Shown: piece after piece, positions 51,758 to 60,900 of the stretch
Numbering within the stretch: position 1 is the stretch's first letter
Layout: each line of letters starts with the position of its first letter
Assembly (NCBI RefSeq): GCF_000269605.1
Contig: NZ_AKCI01000001.1
Coordinates: 1,302,001-1,366,000, forward strand
Direction of reading: 5' to 3'
Length of the DNA stretch: 64,000 bases
DNA from: Scardovia wiggsiae F0424
GTDB taxonomy: Bacteria; Actinomycetota; Actinomycetes; Actinomycetales; Bifidobacteriaceae
Position numbers and translations under genes: made by a program
The notes under the pieces: generated by a model
What the model was told of the DNA's origin: nothing
Databases searched by the model: none
The model's input: the letters and a program-made list of their open reading frames with translations, nothing else

Positions 51758-52768
51758 ATGGCTGATCAATTTGATAACTCCCCTCTTATTAAGAGTATTT
51801 TCAGGGATTCTTCAGAAAGGATGGAGTTTTTCCATAAAAAGCTGGAAAGCGAGGGGGTATTACGGGGAATTATTGGGCCGCGTGATGTTGATATCCTGTG
51901 GGAAAGGCATATCTTTAATTCGGCTGCCCTCCTCCCCTATATCAAAGCTGCTGCGGGGCAAGTCAGTAAAAAAGGAGGATCTGGGAAGAAAGCTGCTGTA
52001 GGTGATATTGGCAGCGGCGGCGGATTTCCTGGTATCGTGCTTGCATCCACCCTTCCTGATATTAGTTTTTTCCTTATTGAACCCATGGAACGGCGTTGTG
52101 AGTGGCTTTCTGAAGTAATCGATGAATTAGATCTTGTTAACACACAGGTCGTACGTGCCCGTACTGAAGAACTTATTTCTTATAAGAAGGCTGTTAATGG
52201 TGTATCTGGGGCACAATACCGCGGTGATCGGAAACAGAAGAGAAATCCAGGGTGTCGTTTGAAACGAAACGGCAAAAACAGCTATAACCGGAACCAGGAT
52301 TTTATTGGGAATCCGAAGCTTGATCACAATCACGAGGCTGTTTTTAAGCAGGAGTTGGCTTGGGGCCAAGAACCGGTCTGGGATCGGGAACCTGCTCCAA
52401 ACCGTGAGCCTGCCTGGAACCAGGGCTTAGCCCGGAGCCAGAAGCCTGATCGAAGCCGGGAAGCGGCCTCTGAACAGGATAATGGAAGTTCTTTTGATTC
52501 ATTCAAAAGGGAAAATCCTCATTTTATGGGGTTTGATATTGTTACGTGCCGCGCTGTTGCACCAATGTCTAAATTATCTGGAATGGCTTTGCCGCTATTG
52601 AAAAGGCATGGTGAGCTGATTGCCCTTAAAGGCAAATCTGCACAGAGTGAGCTTAATAAGGCTGAAAAAGAGATGAAAAAGAATTATGCCGTATCGTGGA
52701 AAGTGGAGGAAGCATCTGTGGCTGAGGGGCTTGAGCCCACACATGTAGTTACAGTAGTAGTGCGTTGA
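51758..52768 (+). CDS. rsmG: 16S rRNA (guanine527-N7)-methyltransferase RsmG with large insert
   Basis: The SAM-dependent enzyme that methylates G527 of 16S rRNA; loss in other bacteria gives low-level streptomycin resistance. It has 336 residues from the ATG at 51758, against the usual 200-240. Conserved parts are the N-terminal NSPLIKSIFRDSSERMEFF, WERHIFNSAALLPYI, GDIGSGGGFPGIVLA (SAM motif) and FFLIEPMERRCEWLSEVIDEL, then CRAVAPMSKLSGMALPLLK and a C-terminal LEPTHVVTVVV. Between NTQVVRARTEEL and FDIVTCRAVA lies an insert of about 110 residues (about 145-255) with a hexapeptide repeat. The ATG is used because the TTG at 51731 has no good ribosome-binding site. Confidence 0.93.
   Translation: MADQFDNSPLIKSIFRDSSERMEFFHKKLESEGVLRGIIGPRDVDILWERHIFNSAALLPYIKAAAGQVSKKGGSGKKAAVGDIGSGGGFPGIVLASTLPDISFFLIEPMERRCEWLSEVIDELDLVNTQVVRARTEELISYKKAVNGVSGAQYRGDRKQKRNPGCRLKRNGKNSYNRNQDFIGNPKLDHNHEAVFKQELAWGQEPVWDREPAPNREPAWNQGLARSQKPDRSREAASEQDNGSSFDSFKRENPHFMGFDIVTCRAVAPMSKLSGMALPLLKRHGELIALKGKSAQSELNKAEKEMKKNYAVSWKVEEASVAEGLEPTHVVTVVVR
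52352..52477 (+). repeat. Seven degenerate 18-bp tandem repeats inside rsmG
   Basis: In frame, seven consecutive six-residue units are read: ELAWGQ, EPVWDR, EPAPNR, EPAWNQ, GLARSQ, KPDRSR and EAASEQ. Each unit is 18 bases with a preferred G-A-x-C-C-T start and a C-A-G or C-G-G end, giving 126 bases in all. Units differ by several substitutions but keep the same length. Confidence 0.8.
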
Positions 52769-53117
52769 TTGTTGGTCATCGATTCTGTGTGTATTCCATT
52801 ATGTATGATCTCTCGTTGAGTAGTATACGCCTGGAGCAGGGATTTCTGTGAAAAACCGTAAATAGGGTTCCATTACGTAAAGTGGTATCTTGGATTAGCG
52901 GCATCTTCGGAGAATACAGTAAATAGCCGAATACCATTAGCAGTATCGTATTGTGTAAATTATGTAAGATACTTTTGTCCATATACCTTTTTTACTCTTC
53001 CTCATCCACTCTTAATACTTCTTATATTCCTATATTTCCTATGCTTTCTATATTCCAACTCTCCATATACCTGCTTATATACTTTTTTACTTTATATCTG
53101 AGACCTTTTCTACTCAG

Positions 53118-53126
53118 TTTTCCACA
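53118..53126 (+). promoter_or_regulatory. DnaA box-like site (TTTTCCACA)
   Basis: One mismatch from TTATCCACA, placed 13 bases before a perfect box in the same orientation. Confidence 0.55.
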
Positions 53127-53130
53127 GGCC

Positions 53131-53139
53131 TTATCCACA
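53131..53139 (+). promoter_or_regulatory. DnaA box (perfect TTATCCACA) upstream of parA
   Basis: An exact match 67 bases upstream of the parA start and seven bases upstream of the candidate -35 of parAB. Confidence 0.75.
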
Positions 53140-53206
53140 TCAGCTTTTGAAAGTTGCGTGTGTCGAGGAAGTATAGAAGAATAGAAAAGACGACCAAGGA
53201 GGTATT

Positions 53207-54214
53207 ATGTCCGATGTTTCACGTGAAACATTTTCAGACGAAAACGTCAGAGACGGTTCTGAGGAGCCAGTTTTTGAGTCTGCTCAGGACATACTGAAGC
53301 GTATTTTTGGCAATTCCTCCAGCGGTTTTGGTTCGGAACTGGCGGATGAGAAAGACAGGCTCCGTAAGCTGGACGAAATTGAATTCCAGCATCCCAGCGA
53401 GACCCGATACATTGCTATATCCAATCAAAAAGGCGGAGTTGGGAAAACAACTTCGGCTGTTAATCTTGCAGGAGCATTTGCTGACAGCGGATTGAATGTC
53501 CTTGTTATTGATATGGACCCTCAAGGGAATGCTTCCACTGCTTTAGGTATCCCCCATGGTTCCGATGATATCACAGTTTACGATGTGATCGAAGGCCGAA
53601 GCAGCATACAGGATGCTGTAAAAGCGTGTCCGGAGTTTGATACTTTGGATGTAGTGCCATCAAGTATTGACCTAAGCGGCGCTGAGCTGGAAATTGTTGA
53701 TATGGATAACCGTACGGGGCTCCTTAAACAGCAGCTTGATAACTATATCAATAACAGCGATAAGCATTATGATTATGTCATCATTGATTGTGCACCGAGT
53801 TTGGGGCTGCTGGTTCTTAATGCTTTATGTGCAGTACATGAAGTACTGATTCCTATCCAGGCTGAATACTATGCACTTGAAGGCCTTGGGCAGTTACTCA
53901 ATACTATCCAGCTTGTCCAAAATTCATTAAATCATAATCTGGTCATCTCAACTATGCTTGTAACGATGTTTGATAAACGTACACTTTTGAGCAGAGAGGT
54001 TTATGGTGAGATTAAGGAACATTACAAAGATATTGTCCTTGATGCCACAATTCCACGGTCAGTGAGGATCTCCGAGGCTCCTAGTTTTAATCAGACTATT
54101 ATTACGTATGACCCTAAAGGGAACGGATCGATTGCATATCGTGAAGCGGCGTTAGAAATCAATAACAGAGCAGAGGGAATTATTGCAAGGCTAACAGAGA
54201 AAGGAAATAAATAA
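53207..54214 (+). CDS. parA: Chromosome-partitioning ATPase ParA (Soj)
   Basis: A 335-residue deviant-Walker ATPase that binds DNA and drives ParB-parS movement. The deviant Walker A motif is QKGGVGKTTSAVNLAGAF (about 75-92), then DMDPQGNASTALG (A' motif) and DYVIIDCAPSLGLLVLNAL (Walker B). An N-terminal extension of about 60 residues includes VSRET (4-8), encoded by a parS site. AAGGAGG lies four bases before the ATG. The stop overlaps the parB start by one base (TAATG), implying translational coupling. Confidence 0.98.
   Translation: MSDVSRETFSDENVRDGSEEPVFESAQDILKRIFGNSSSGFGSELADEKDRLRKLDEIEFQHPSETRYIAISNQKGGVGKTTSAVNLAGAFADSGLNVLVIDMDPQGNASTALGIPHGSDDITVYDVIEGRSSIQDAVKACPEFDTLDVVPSSIDLSGAELEIVDMDNRTGLLKQQLDNYINNSDKHYDYVIIDCAPSLGLLVLNALCAVHEVLIPIQAEYYALEGLGQLLNTIQLVQNSLNHNLVISTMLVTMFDKRTLLSREVYGEIKEHYKDIVLDATIPRSVRISEAPSFNQTIITYDPKGNGSIAYREAALEINNRAEGIIARLTEKGNK
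53215..53230. other. parS site 1 (perfect), inside parA
   Basis: TGTTTCACGTGAAACA, a perfect 16-bp palindrome matching the chromosomal ParB-binding consensus, located at codons 3-8 of parA. Confidence 0.92.
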
Positions 54215-56349
54215 TGGCGAAAAAATCACGCCTTGGTAAAGGTGTTGGAGCGTTGTTTCCCACGCTCCCAACGTTTGAGGAAAATGCAGGCGATGTTTCG
54301 TTCAACGAAGGACAGAAACATGGATTCGAAGGCAAGGATGCATCAGATAGCCCGAAGAGGCTGCATGGGAAGGATACTTCGTATTCTAACGGACAAAATG
54401 TTTCACGTGAAACATTCCACGGTGATGATGCTTCAGCTGAAGCAGACAGCAGTGATGTCCTGAGCAGGATCCGCGTCGGGAAGCGCCGTATGCCTTCGCT
54501 TGCTGAATCCATTCATCCAAGTAATTTCTTTTTCGAAGCAAGCGGTGTCCGGGAAAGCGATGTTGCAGCAGACAGCGAACAGTTAAGTGATACTGAGAAC
54601 CATAAAGCTAAATCGGATACCACTGATCTTGAGGATACTGCAGCTGATAAACATAAGGATAACAGGGCAAAAGCAGCGGTTTCGGAGAGCGTGCAGCAAC
54701 CGGAGCGGAATAGCGGTACAGCGGATGGCAGCGGAGTAAAAACTTCTGCTGTAAAGCAGCAGAAAAATACCAATACAGCGGAGAACCATACAGAAGACCT
54801 AGTTCAGAATCCGTCTGAAAATGTTTCACGTGAAACATCGGCTGCGAAAATTGTGGAAAAGAGCAAGGATCCTCATAAACAAGGTACATCTGAAAGGAAT
54901 GTGCATAATAAAGGCAGTAAAGCAAAGCAGGGATCAAAAGCATTTGTCGCCAAAAATGGTAATGTTTCACGTGAAACATTAAAGCGCAAATCTTCTGCGC
55001 ATGGAATTGAACCTTCTGTGAACAATGATGAAGAGCGGACTCAGCATAATAGAGAGGGACAGGCTCAGCATAATAGTATTCACAGTGCCGGCGAAAGTTC
55101 TCAGGAGATAAAACAGGAGTCTGCGAATCCTGAAAATAAGGGAAAGGACACCGGGGCTAGGCTCAGCAGCAGTGCAACCGGGAAAGTTAAAGCAGAAAAG
55201 GATAAGCAGCTGACGGATAACGGCAGGGATAAAACAAACGACGGGAATAAAACAAATAAGGATAAACAGGATAAGCCCTTAGGCTCAGCAGATAAGGAGT
55301 CTAAGAACAGTAAGACTCCGGTTAACCGCAGCGGACAGGGTAACCCCGATCAGCTTTTGCCGGTTCAGGGCGGGTACCTTGCTGAAATCCCGATATCGGA
55401 AATATCACCAAATGAAAAACAGCCCAGGACAGTATTTGATGATGGTGAACTCAGGGAATTGGCTGATTCAATCAAAGAAGTCGGTGTCCTTCAGCCGGTA
55501 GTCGTCCGCCGTCGCGGCACGGAACATGATGATAACCGTGATTTGGGTAGGAACAAGCGTACCGTGCAGCAGCCTGATGGCGATGCACGGAGACAGGATC
55601 AGGAACGTAGCCGGAAATATATGCGCCAGGAGCAGGATCGCAGCAGCCCTGCACCTCAGTATGAGCTTATTATGGGTGAACGCCGTCTCCGGGCAAGCAT
55701 TTTAGCGGGGCTTAAGACGATCCCAGCTATAGTAAAAACTGCTACAGACGATAGTATGCTGCGCGATGCCTTGCTGGAGAACCTCCATCGGGTTGCATTG
55801 AACCCGCTTGAGGAAGCGGCAGCATATCAGCAGATGATGGAAGATTTTGGCCTGACCCAGGAGCAGCTGTCAAAATCTATTTCTAAATCGCGCCCGCAGA
55901 TCGCGAACACACTGCGTCTGCTGCAGTTGCCGGCCTCCGTCCAGAAGAAAGTAGCTTCCGGCGTCCTTTCTGCGGGGCATGCTCGCGCATTGCTGTCTCT
56001 CTCGTCTTCTGAATCGATGGAAAAGCTTGCTACCCGGATCGTTGCTGAAGGATTGTCAGTCCGAAGTACGGAAGAACTTGTTGTGATGCAGTCGCACAGG
56101 GCAAGCCAGAAGAAGCATAAGCCTTCTCAGAATGTCTGGGCATCGGCACCGGAGATTGAGCAGTTAAGCAACTATTTTGATACAAAGGTAGATATTAAAG
56201 GTACGTCCAGGAAAGGGCGTATAGAAATAACATTCACATCCCAGGAAGACCTTCATAGGATCATCAGTGTCATCCAGCAGGGAAGCGGACAGCAGGACGG
56301 CAGCCAGGGACAAAGCTCATCACAGGGTACTGCAGACGGCTGGTTTTGA
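54214..56349 (+). CDS. parB: Chromosome-partitioning protein ParB with very long disordered insert
   Basis: A 711-residue ParB, about twice the usual size. The N-terminal ParA-interaction segment KSRLGKGVGALFP (4-16) is followed by a Ser/Lys/Asp/Asn-rich region (about 17-385) without fold signals; it contains VSRET three times, encoded by parS sites 2-4. The N-domain then starts LAEIPISEISPNEKQPR, with the CTP-binding motif GERRLRAS near 490 after a second charged insert of about 45 residues. The helix-turn-helix region covers LTQEQLSKSISKSRPQIANTL and GVLSAGHARALLS, and a dimerisation C-domain follows. The catalytic core is complete, so function is likely intact. Confidence 0.96.
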   Translation: MAKKSRLGKGVGALFPTLPTFEENAGDVSFNEGQKHGFEGKDASDSPKRLHGKDTSYSNGQNVSRETFHGDDASAEADSSDVLSRIRVGKRRMPSLAESIHPSNFFFEASGVRESDVAADSEQLSDTENHKAKSDTTDLEDTAADKHKDNRAKAAVSESVQQPERNSGTADGSGVKTSAVKQQKNTNTAENHTEDLVQNPSENVSRETSAAKIVEKSKDPHKQGTSERNVHNKGSKAKQGSKAFVAKNGNVSRETLKRKSSAHGIEPSVNNDEERTQHNREGQAQHNSIHSAGESSQEIKQESANPENKGKDTGARLSSSATGKVKAEKDKQLTDNGRDKTNDGNKTNKDKQDKPLGSADKESKNSKTPVNRSGQGNPDQLLPVQGGYLAEIPISEISPNEKQPRTVFDDGELRELADSIKEVGVLQPVVVRRRGTEHDDNRDLGRNKRTVQQPDGDARRQDQERSRKYMRQEQDRSSPAPQYELIMGERRLRASILAGLKTIPAIVKTATDDSMLRDALLENLHRVALNPLEEAAAYQQMMEDFGLTQEQLSKSISKSRPQIANTLRLLQLPASVQKKVASGVLSAGHARALLSLSSSESMEKLATRIVAEGLSVRSTEELVVMQSHRASQKKHKPSQNVWASAPEIEQLSNYFDTKVDIKGTSRKGRIEITFTSQEDLHRIISVIQQGSGQQDGSQGQSSSQGTADGWF
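54399..54414. other. parS site 2 (perfect), inside parB
   Basis: TGTTTCACGTGAAACA, encoding NVSRET at residues 62-67 of ParB, in the disordered segment. Confidence 0.92.
54822..54837. other. parS site 3 (perfect), inside parB
   Basis: TGTTTCACGTGAAACA, encoding NVSRET at residues 203-208 of ParB. Confidence 0.92.
54963..54978. other. parS site 4 (perfect), inside parB
   Basis: TGTTTCACGTGAAACA, encoding NVSRET at residues 250-255 of ParB, 141 bases from site 3. Confidence 0.92.
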
Positions 56350-56465
56350 TCTGATTGTGACCAAGATCAGTCATCTTTGCCTATCTTGTCTGGTGTCCTG
56401 GCCGGCTGGGTACTGCCCGCATTGTACTTTTAGTAAAATTGCAATTATGCGCATATAAATACATC

Positions 56466-56494
56466 AAGCTGCGTCTGTTAAATGGATGCAGCTT
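56466..56494. terminator. Stem-loop between convergent parB and trxB
   Basis: AAGCTGCGTC and GATGCAGCTT pair over ten positions (one G-U) around a nine-base loop, in the convergent spacer. T-tracts are weak on both sides, so efficiency is uncertain. Confidence 0.5.
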
Positions 56495-56507
56495 CCCTGG
56501 AAAACCG

Positions 56508-57584
56508 TTAAACTGCTGGTCGGAGGCCGCCTGTCATCCCGATATTTTCCAGATATCCCTGTGCGTCAAGTGCCGCCCGGCTGCCCATACCGGCTGCTGA
56601 AATTGCCTGCCTGTATACACTGTCAACAACATCACCGGCAGCAAATACACCGCTCAATGATGTCTGCGCAGTCGCCCCGGATGTCCTGATGTATCCGCCA
56701 TCATCCAGGTCAAGCTGCCCTGAGAGGAAACCTGTGCGCGGTGTGTGCCCAATCGCAATAAATATACCGTTAGCCGGCAGTACGGTGTCAGTACCGTTTT
56801 TAAGATCGTGGACATTAACAGACTGGGCTGAAGTACCGTCCCCATTGATTTTGGAAACAGTACTGTCAAGAACAAAAGTAATATTTGGATCCTGTTCAGC
56901 ACGGTCAACGAGGATCCGGGAAGCCCGGAAAGTACCCCTGCGGTGGATAACAGTAACAGATAAGCCGAAACGTGAAAGGAACAGGGCATCCGACATGGCG
57001 GTATCACCACCGCCAATTACTGCAATAGGTTTGCCCCTGAAGAAATAGCCGTCGCAGGTTGCGCAATAGGAGACCCCTTTGCCGCTGTACTCTTTTTCAC
57101 CGAGGACTTCCAGCTTCCGGTAGTCTGATCCTGTTGTAACGATAACCGTTCGCGAGCGGAAAATCCCGTTGTTATCTGTCTGAAGGGACTTGATGCCTCC
57201 TCTCAGATCTGCTGAAACAACATCATCATTAATAACCTGCGCCCCGAACCGTTCGGCCTGTTTGCGCATGTTATCCATAAGCTCAGGGCCCGCTATGCCA
57301 TCGGGGAAACCGGGGAAGTTTTCAATTTCTGTAGTGTTGACCAGCTGGCCTCCGGGGGACAGTGCGCCTGCCAGGACAATAGGGGAATAGCCGGCCCGTC
57401 CCAGGTAGATTGCTGCAGTATAGCCCGCAGGCCCGGACCCTACGATAACTGCATTGGCAACTGCAGGACCTGTTTCAGCTGCCTGGGCAGCAGATGCGGC
57501 AATTTCTGCCGAATTTTTCCGGCCAGCCGGGTCTGCCGGATCATTAACCTTCCGTGATGGACTCAGCGATATAAGGTTTTCCAT
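56508..57584 (-). CDS. trxB: Thioredoxin reductase
   Basis: A FAD- and NADPH-dependent reductase of thioredoxin; 358 residues. The FAD motif is VIVGSGPAGYTAAIYLGRAG (about 47-66), the redox-active cysteines are in CATCDGYFF (about 178-186), the NADPH motif is IAVIGGGDTAMSDAL, and the C-terminal FAD segment is GVFAAGDVVDSVYRQAISAAG. A polar N-terminal extension of about 45 residues is present. The ATG at 57584 has GGAGG upstream and is preferred to 57620. No thioredoxin gene follows it in this window, although trxA often sits beside trxB in actinobacteria. Confidence 0.96.
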   Translation of the reverse strand: MENLISLSPSRKVNDPADPAGRKNSAEIAASAAQAAETGPAVANAVIVGSGPAGYTAAIYLGRAGYSPIVLAGALSPGGQLVNTTEIENFPGFPDGIAGPELMDNMRKQAERFGAQVINDDVVSADLRGGIKSLQTDNNGIFRSRTVIVTTGSDYRKLEVLGEKEYSGKGVSYCATCDGYFFRGKPIAVIGGGDTAMSDALFLSRFGLSVTVIHRRGTFRASRILVDRAEQDPNITFVLDSTVSKINGDGTSAQSVNVHDLKNGTDTVLPANGIFIAIGHTPRTGFLSGQLDLDDGGYIRTSGATAQTSLSGVFAAGDVVDSVYRQAISAAGMGSRAALDAQGYLENIGMTGGLRPAV

Positions 57585-57911
57585 GGTTCCTCCAATGCTT
57601 CTGCCGTCAGGACGGCTCATTGCTGAGGATAGTCCACAGTATCATCCGCCATTATCGGTACTGTAACTTTCCTGATGCCGCCTTTATAAATCTATCTACA
57701 GGTAAGAACCGCCTGAATGCCGTATTATTCCTTCCTATGCTCTGGGCAAGGCCTGCAGGATTAGTTCGTAAACTATGCGGGCGCTGTGCAGGAATGGACG
57801 GCAGCCACATTAAAACAAGATACAGCCGGTACAGTTGCACGGGGAAAAGTGTATATTCGGCGTGAACCCAGCTCTGTATATAGCGTGAGCTGGACTGTGC
57901 CGGCTTACCGG
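57585..57911. other. Spacer between murJ and trxB
   Basis: This 327-base spacer holds a possible trxB -10 (TATAAA on the minus strand, 57683-57688) and a stem-loop CCAGCTC/GAGCTGG (57868-57893, 12-base loop, no U-tract) soon after the murJ stop. I see no gene in it. Confidence 0.5.
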
Positions 57912-60900
57912 TCAGGACACAGAGATGCGGTTGAAATATACCCTGTTGTTTGAGGGCATTGATTCAGATGGGACCCATAGCACCAGCCGATCCGTGGAAA
58001 CAGGACGGCTGAGTGTAATCACCGTATCCCCGGATCCTGAGAAGCTGAACTGCCCGACCGGATACCCGTTATTCGGGTTTGAGGAATCAGAATCCGCATA
58101 CACGTATCCTGTGCCGCCGGAAGAACGCGAGCTGAGCCGTATCTTTGTAATGGTCTGAGTGCCGCGGAAAGTCAGTGCCATTCCGTATCCTTTGAGCCCG
58201 TTAGGCTTATTCAGGAAACGTGTGCTGGCAAGCCGAATGGTGGCCGTGCCTGAAGGCATATTCGGATCAGGGACACCCTGTGCGGCCTTGGTCTGAGGGA
58301 AAGCTGCAGCGCTCTGGACACCCTGTGCGGCAGGCCCTGAATTAGCTGGCTGAGATGATGGGGAAGAGGATGATGGCGCAGCCGGGGATGTGCTCTGCGA
58401 ACTACCCCCAGATGATGAGGTATCCCCGGAACTTGACGGTCCGGAACCGGAAGAAGAGCTTGATGATGGTGCGGAGGGGCCTGAAGACGATGTATCCCCG
58501 TTAACACTTTCATTCGCCTGCAGGCTTGGCCAGGGAGAGTTCCCGTTACTTATTGAGGAACGGAAGCGGAACAGCCCCATAGTGTAGGATGCGGCAACCA
58601 GCGCAACAATGAGTATGACGCCGACGATCATAACTGTTACAGTCCTGTGGCGTACAACAGAATCCCTCTGTTCCCTGGCAGCACGTTTTTGCTGCCTATC
58701 ATATGATCTTTCGAGCTCAGGATCATTGGCAGCGCTTTCATTTAGCCTTCTGTCCCCAACGGAGCGGCCTGGCAGGCCGGATACAGAAGGTCTGGTATGT
58801 GATAGCTGGGCAGCATATCCGTGGGAAGCGTCAGACTGTGCATGGGAAGAGCCAGCCTGTGCTTCAGCCTGACGCGGGCCGGAGGAAAGCGGATTCTGGG
58901 GCTGCTGTGCTGCAAGACGGGCGAGCCTTTCTGAAGTTGATGCAGCAGTACCATACTGGTTATCATTGGCTGGCGTAGATCCTGGACCTTCCGTCCCGGA
59001 AAGCGGTCCGCTGGTATTTGTATACGTATCCTGCAAAGATCCGATGTTGATTGCATGGGTACTGCTGTTAGCTTCTTCCGGATACGCTGCCGGGACTATT
59101 TTCGGCGAGTTCCCTGTAAGAGGGGAAACATCAGCGCCTCTGCCGGAATCATCGAATGCGCCGAAAAGGTCATCTCCCTGAGGGCTGAGTTTTACTTCAT
59201 TATCTTTCTGGAAAAGCTGGTCACGGTTCCATGACGATGAGTGGATGACACGCGCACTCCTGCGGGCAGATGGAGCCGCTGAGCTATGGAACAGATAGCC
59301 GGGGACTGTGAGTTTATCATTGATGCCGGCAATCTGCAGGCTTATCTGTGATATTGAAGCCCGGGAATCAGGGAAAGGCCCATGGGCGTCAGAGAATGAC
59401 AGCCCTTTCCATGGGGTATAGGAACCAAGGAGTACTGACAGCTCAAGCAGCGTAAAGATGGGGGTAGGCACTGTCCCGCCTGATGTTTCCTGGGATACTC
59501 CCTGGGACTGGGATGGATCAGGAGAGCCGGCATCCCTCAGTCCGAGTGCGCGCTCGCAGATCAGGAGGAATTCCGGCGGGATCTGTTCACCCTGGCCGAG
59601 AAGTGAAGAATACTGTATACCTGCTGTCTCCGGTACAGGATTTGCCTTTCCTGAAGCTGCAGGCGTACCTGCTTTTGCTGAAGCCCCCGCTGCAGTATCT
59701 GAAACAGCAGGCTTGGCGGTAGGGCCAGAAGCAGGATCATTCCCGGATCCGGAAGCAGCCTGTGCGGAAGATGGCTTCAGGGTGAGTGCCGCCGAAGTCG
59801 TATCTGCTGAAGGGTCAAATTCCCTTCCTGTAATGAGCTGGAACAGGACTGCCGCTATCTGCCTTACAGTAGCCAGTTCCGGATCTGTGACGGTATCCTG
59901 GATGCTTTCATTGGCGTACGTGCTGACCATGCGTGAAACCGCTGTATCGGCGATCATAAGCTGCGTACCGGTCAGGCGTATTGTTTGCGCAGTGATAGCG
60001 TGATGTGCGATACCATGGTCTTTGAAGGTCTGCCCGATCTGTACCAGTTCGCCTATAATGCTGCGGACTCCGGCCACACTGACAGTATGCTGCCGGGCAT
60101 CCGGGCCATGTGCAGCCTGCCCGTGTGCAGCTGCTGTCTGCGTGGCTGATGAAGCCGGCTGGGGCAGATTACGCCGGCCAGGCTGCTGCCCTGTGCTTTC
60201 CGTGCTATCGAGCCGCGTATAATCAGCAAGGCTTATGCCTTTATCACGCGGAATCGCAACTATATAAGCCTCGGTATCACGGTATGACTGGAGGATCTGC
60301 TCACTGAAAGTAAATTTTGCCAGAGTCAGCTCTGAAGCGCTGTTGCCTATTTCATCGAACAGATGCTTATTAGTGGTTATGAAAATCTGGCATTCCTGCG
60401 AAGAAGAGATATCAAAAGCCCTGAATGCAGCGATCCCGGTCCCTTCGTTAAGAAGTTCCAGCAGTTCATAACGGTTGAGGACGGTATCTCCCGGATGGAT
60501 ATTCATAGTATGGCTGTCCCTGTGCGCAGTGCCGGACTGGTGCAGGATACCGGATGCAGTATTACCCCTGCCAGTTTCTGCCCCTGTTCCCGCCGGGACA
60601 AGAGGGGACGCCGCAGATGCTGCTGCGGCAGGAGAAGAGGCATCCTGTCCGGCAGCGCGTACAGCGGAGGGGATGCGTGCGGCTGCAGGTGATACGGTAT
60701 CAGATGAAACAGTCGTCTTTCCGATACCGTCAGTACCCGCAATACCCTGCCGGACCTCATCCGGTACGGCCCGGGGGGCAATATCGGATACCGGAAGATC
60801 AGACGCACCAGCAGCTGCTGTACCTGCACTGTTTCCAGAACCTCCTGCAGTATGGATATCCGTACCGGCCCGGCTGGTGAGGCCGGCGTTTTCCGGACGG

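Larger units (their letters stand above)
52769..53206. other. Spacer upstream of parA: G-depleted pyrimidine tract and DnaA boxes
   Basis: This 438-base spacer has no convincing gene. From about 52981 to 53120 the plus strand is almost all T, C and A, with about five G in 140 bases and repeated CTATATTCC/TATATTTCC motifs. Two DnaA boxes follow (53118 and 53131). A possible parA promoter is TTGAAA (53147-53152) and TATAGA (53172-53177), 19 bases apart, followed by AAGGAGG four bases before the parA ATG. Confidence 0.7.

Noticed and set aside
52951-53184. A 77-codon frame in the pyrimidine tract before parA
   Set aside because: The Tyr/Leu/Phe/Ser-rich product follows simply from the T/C-rich sequence; no ribosome-binding site is seen.
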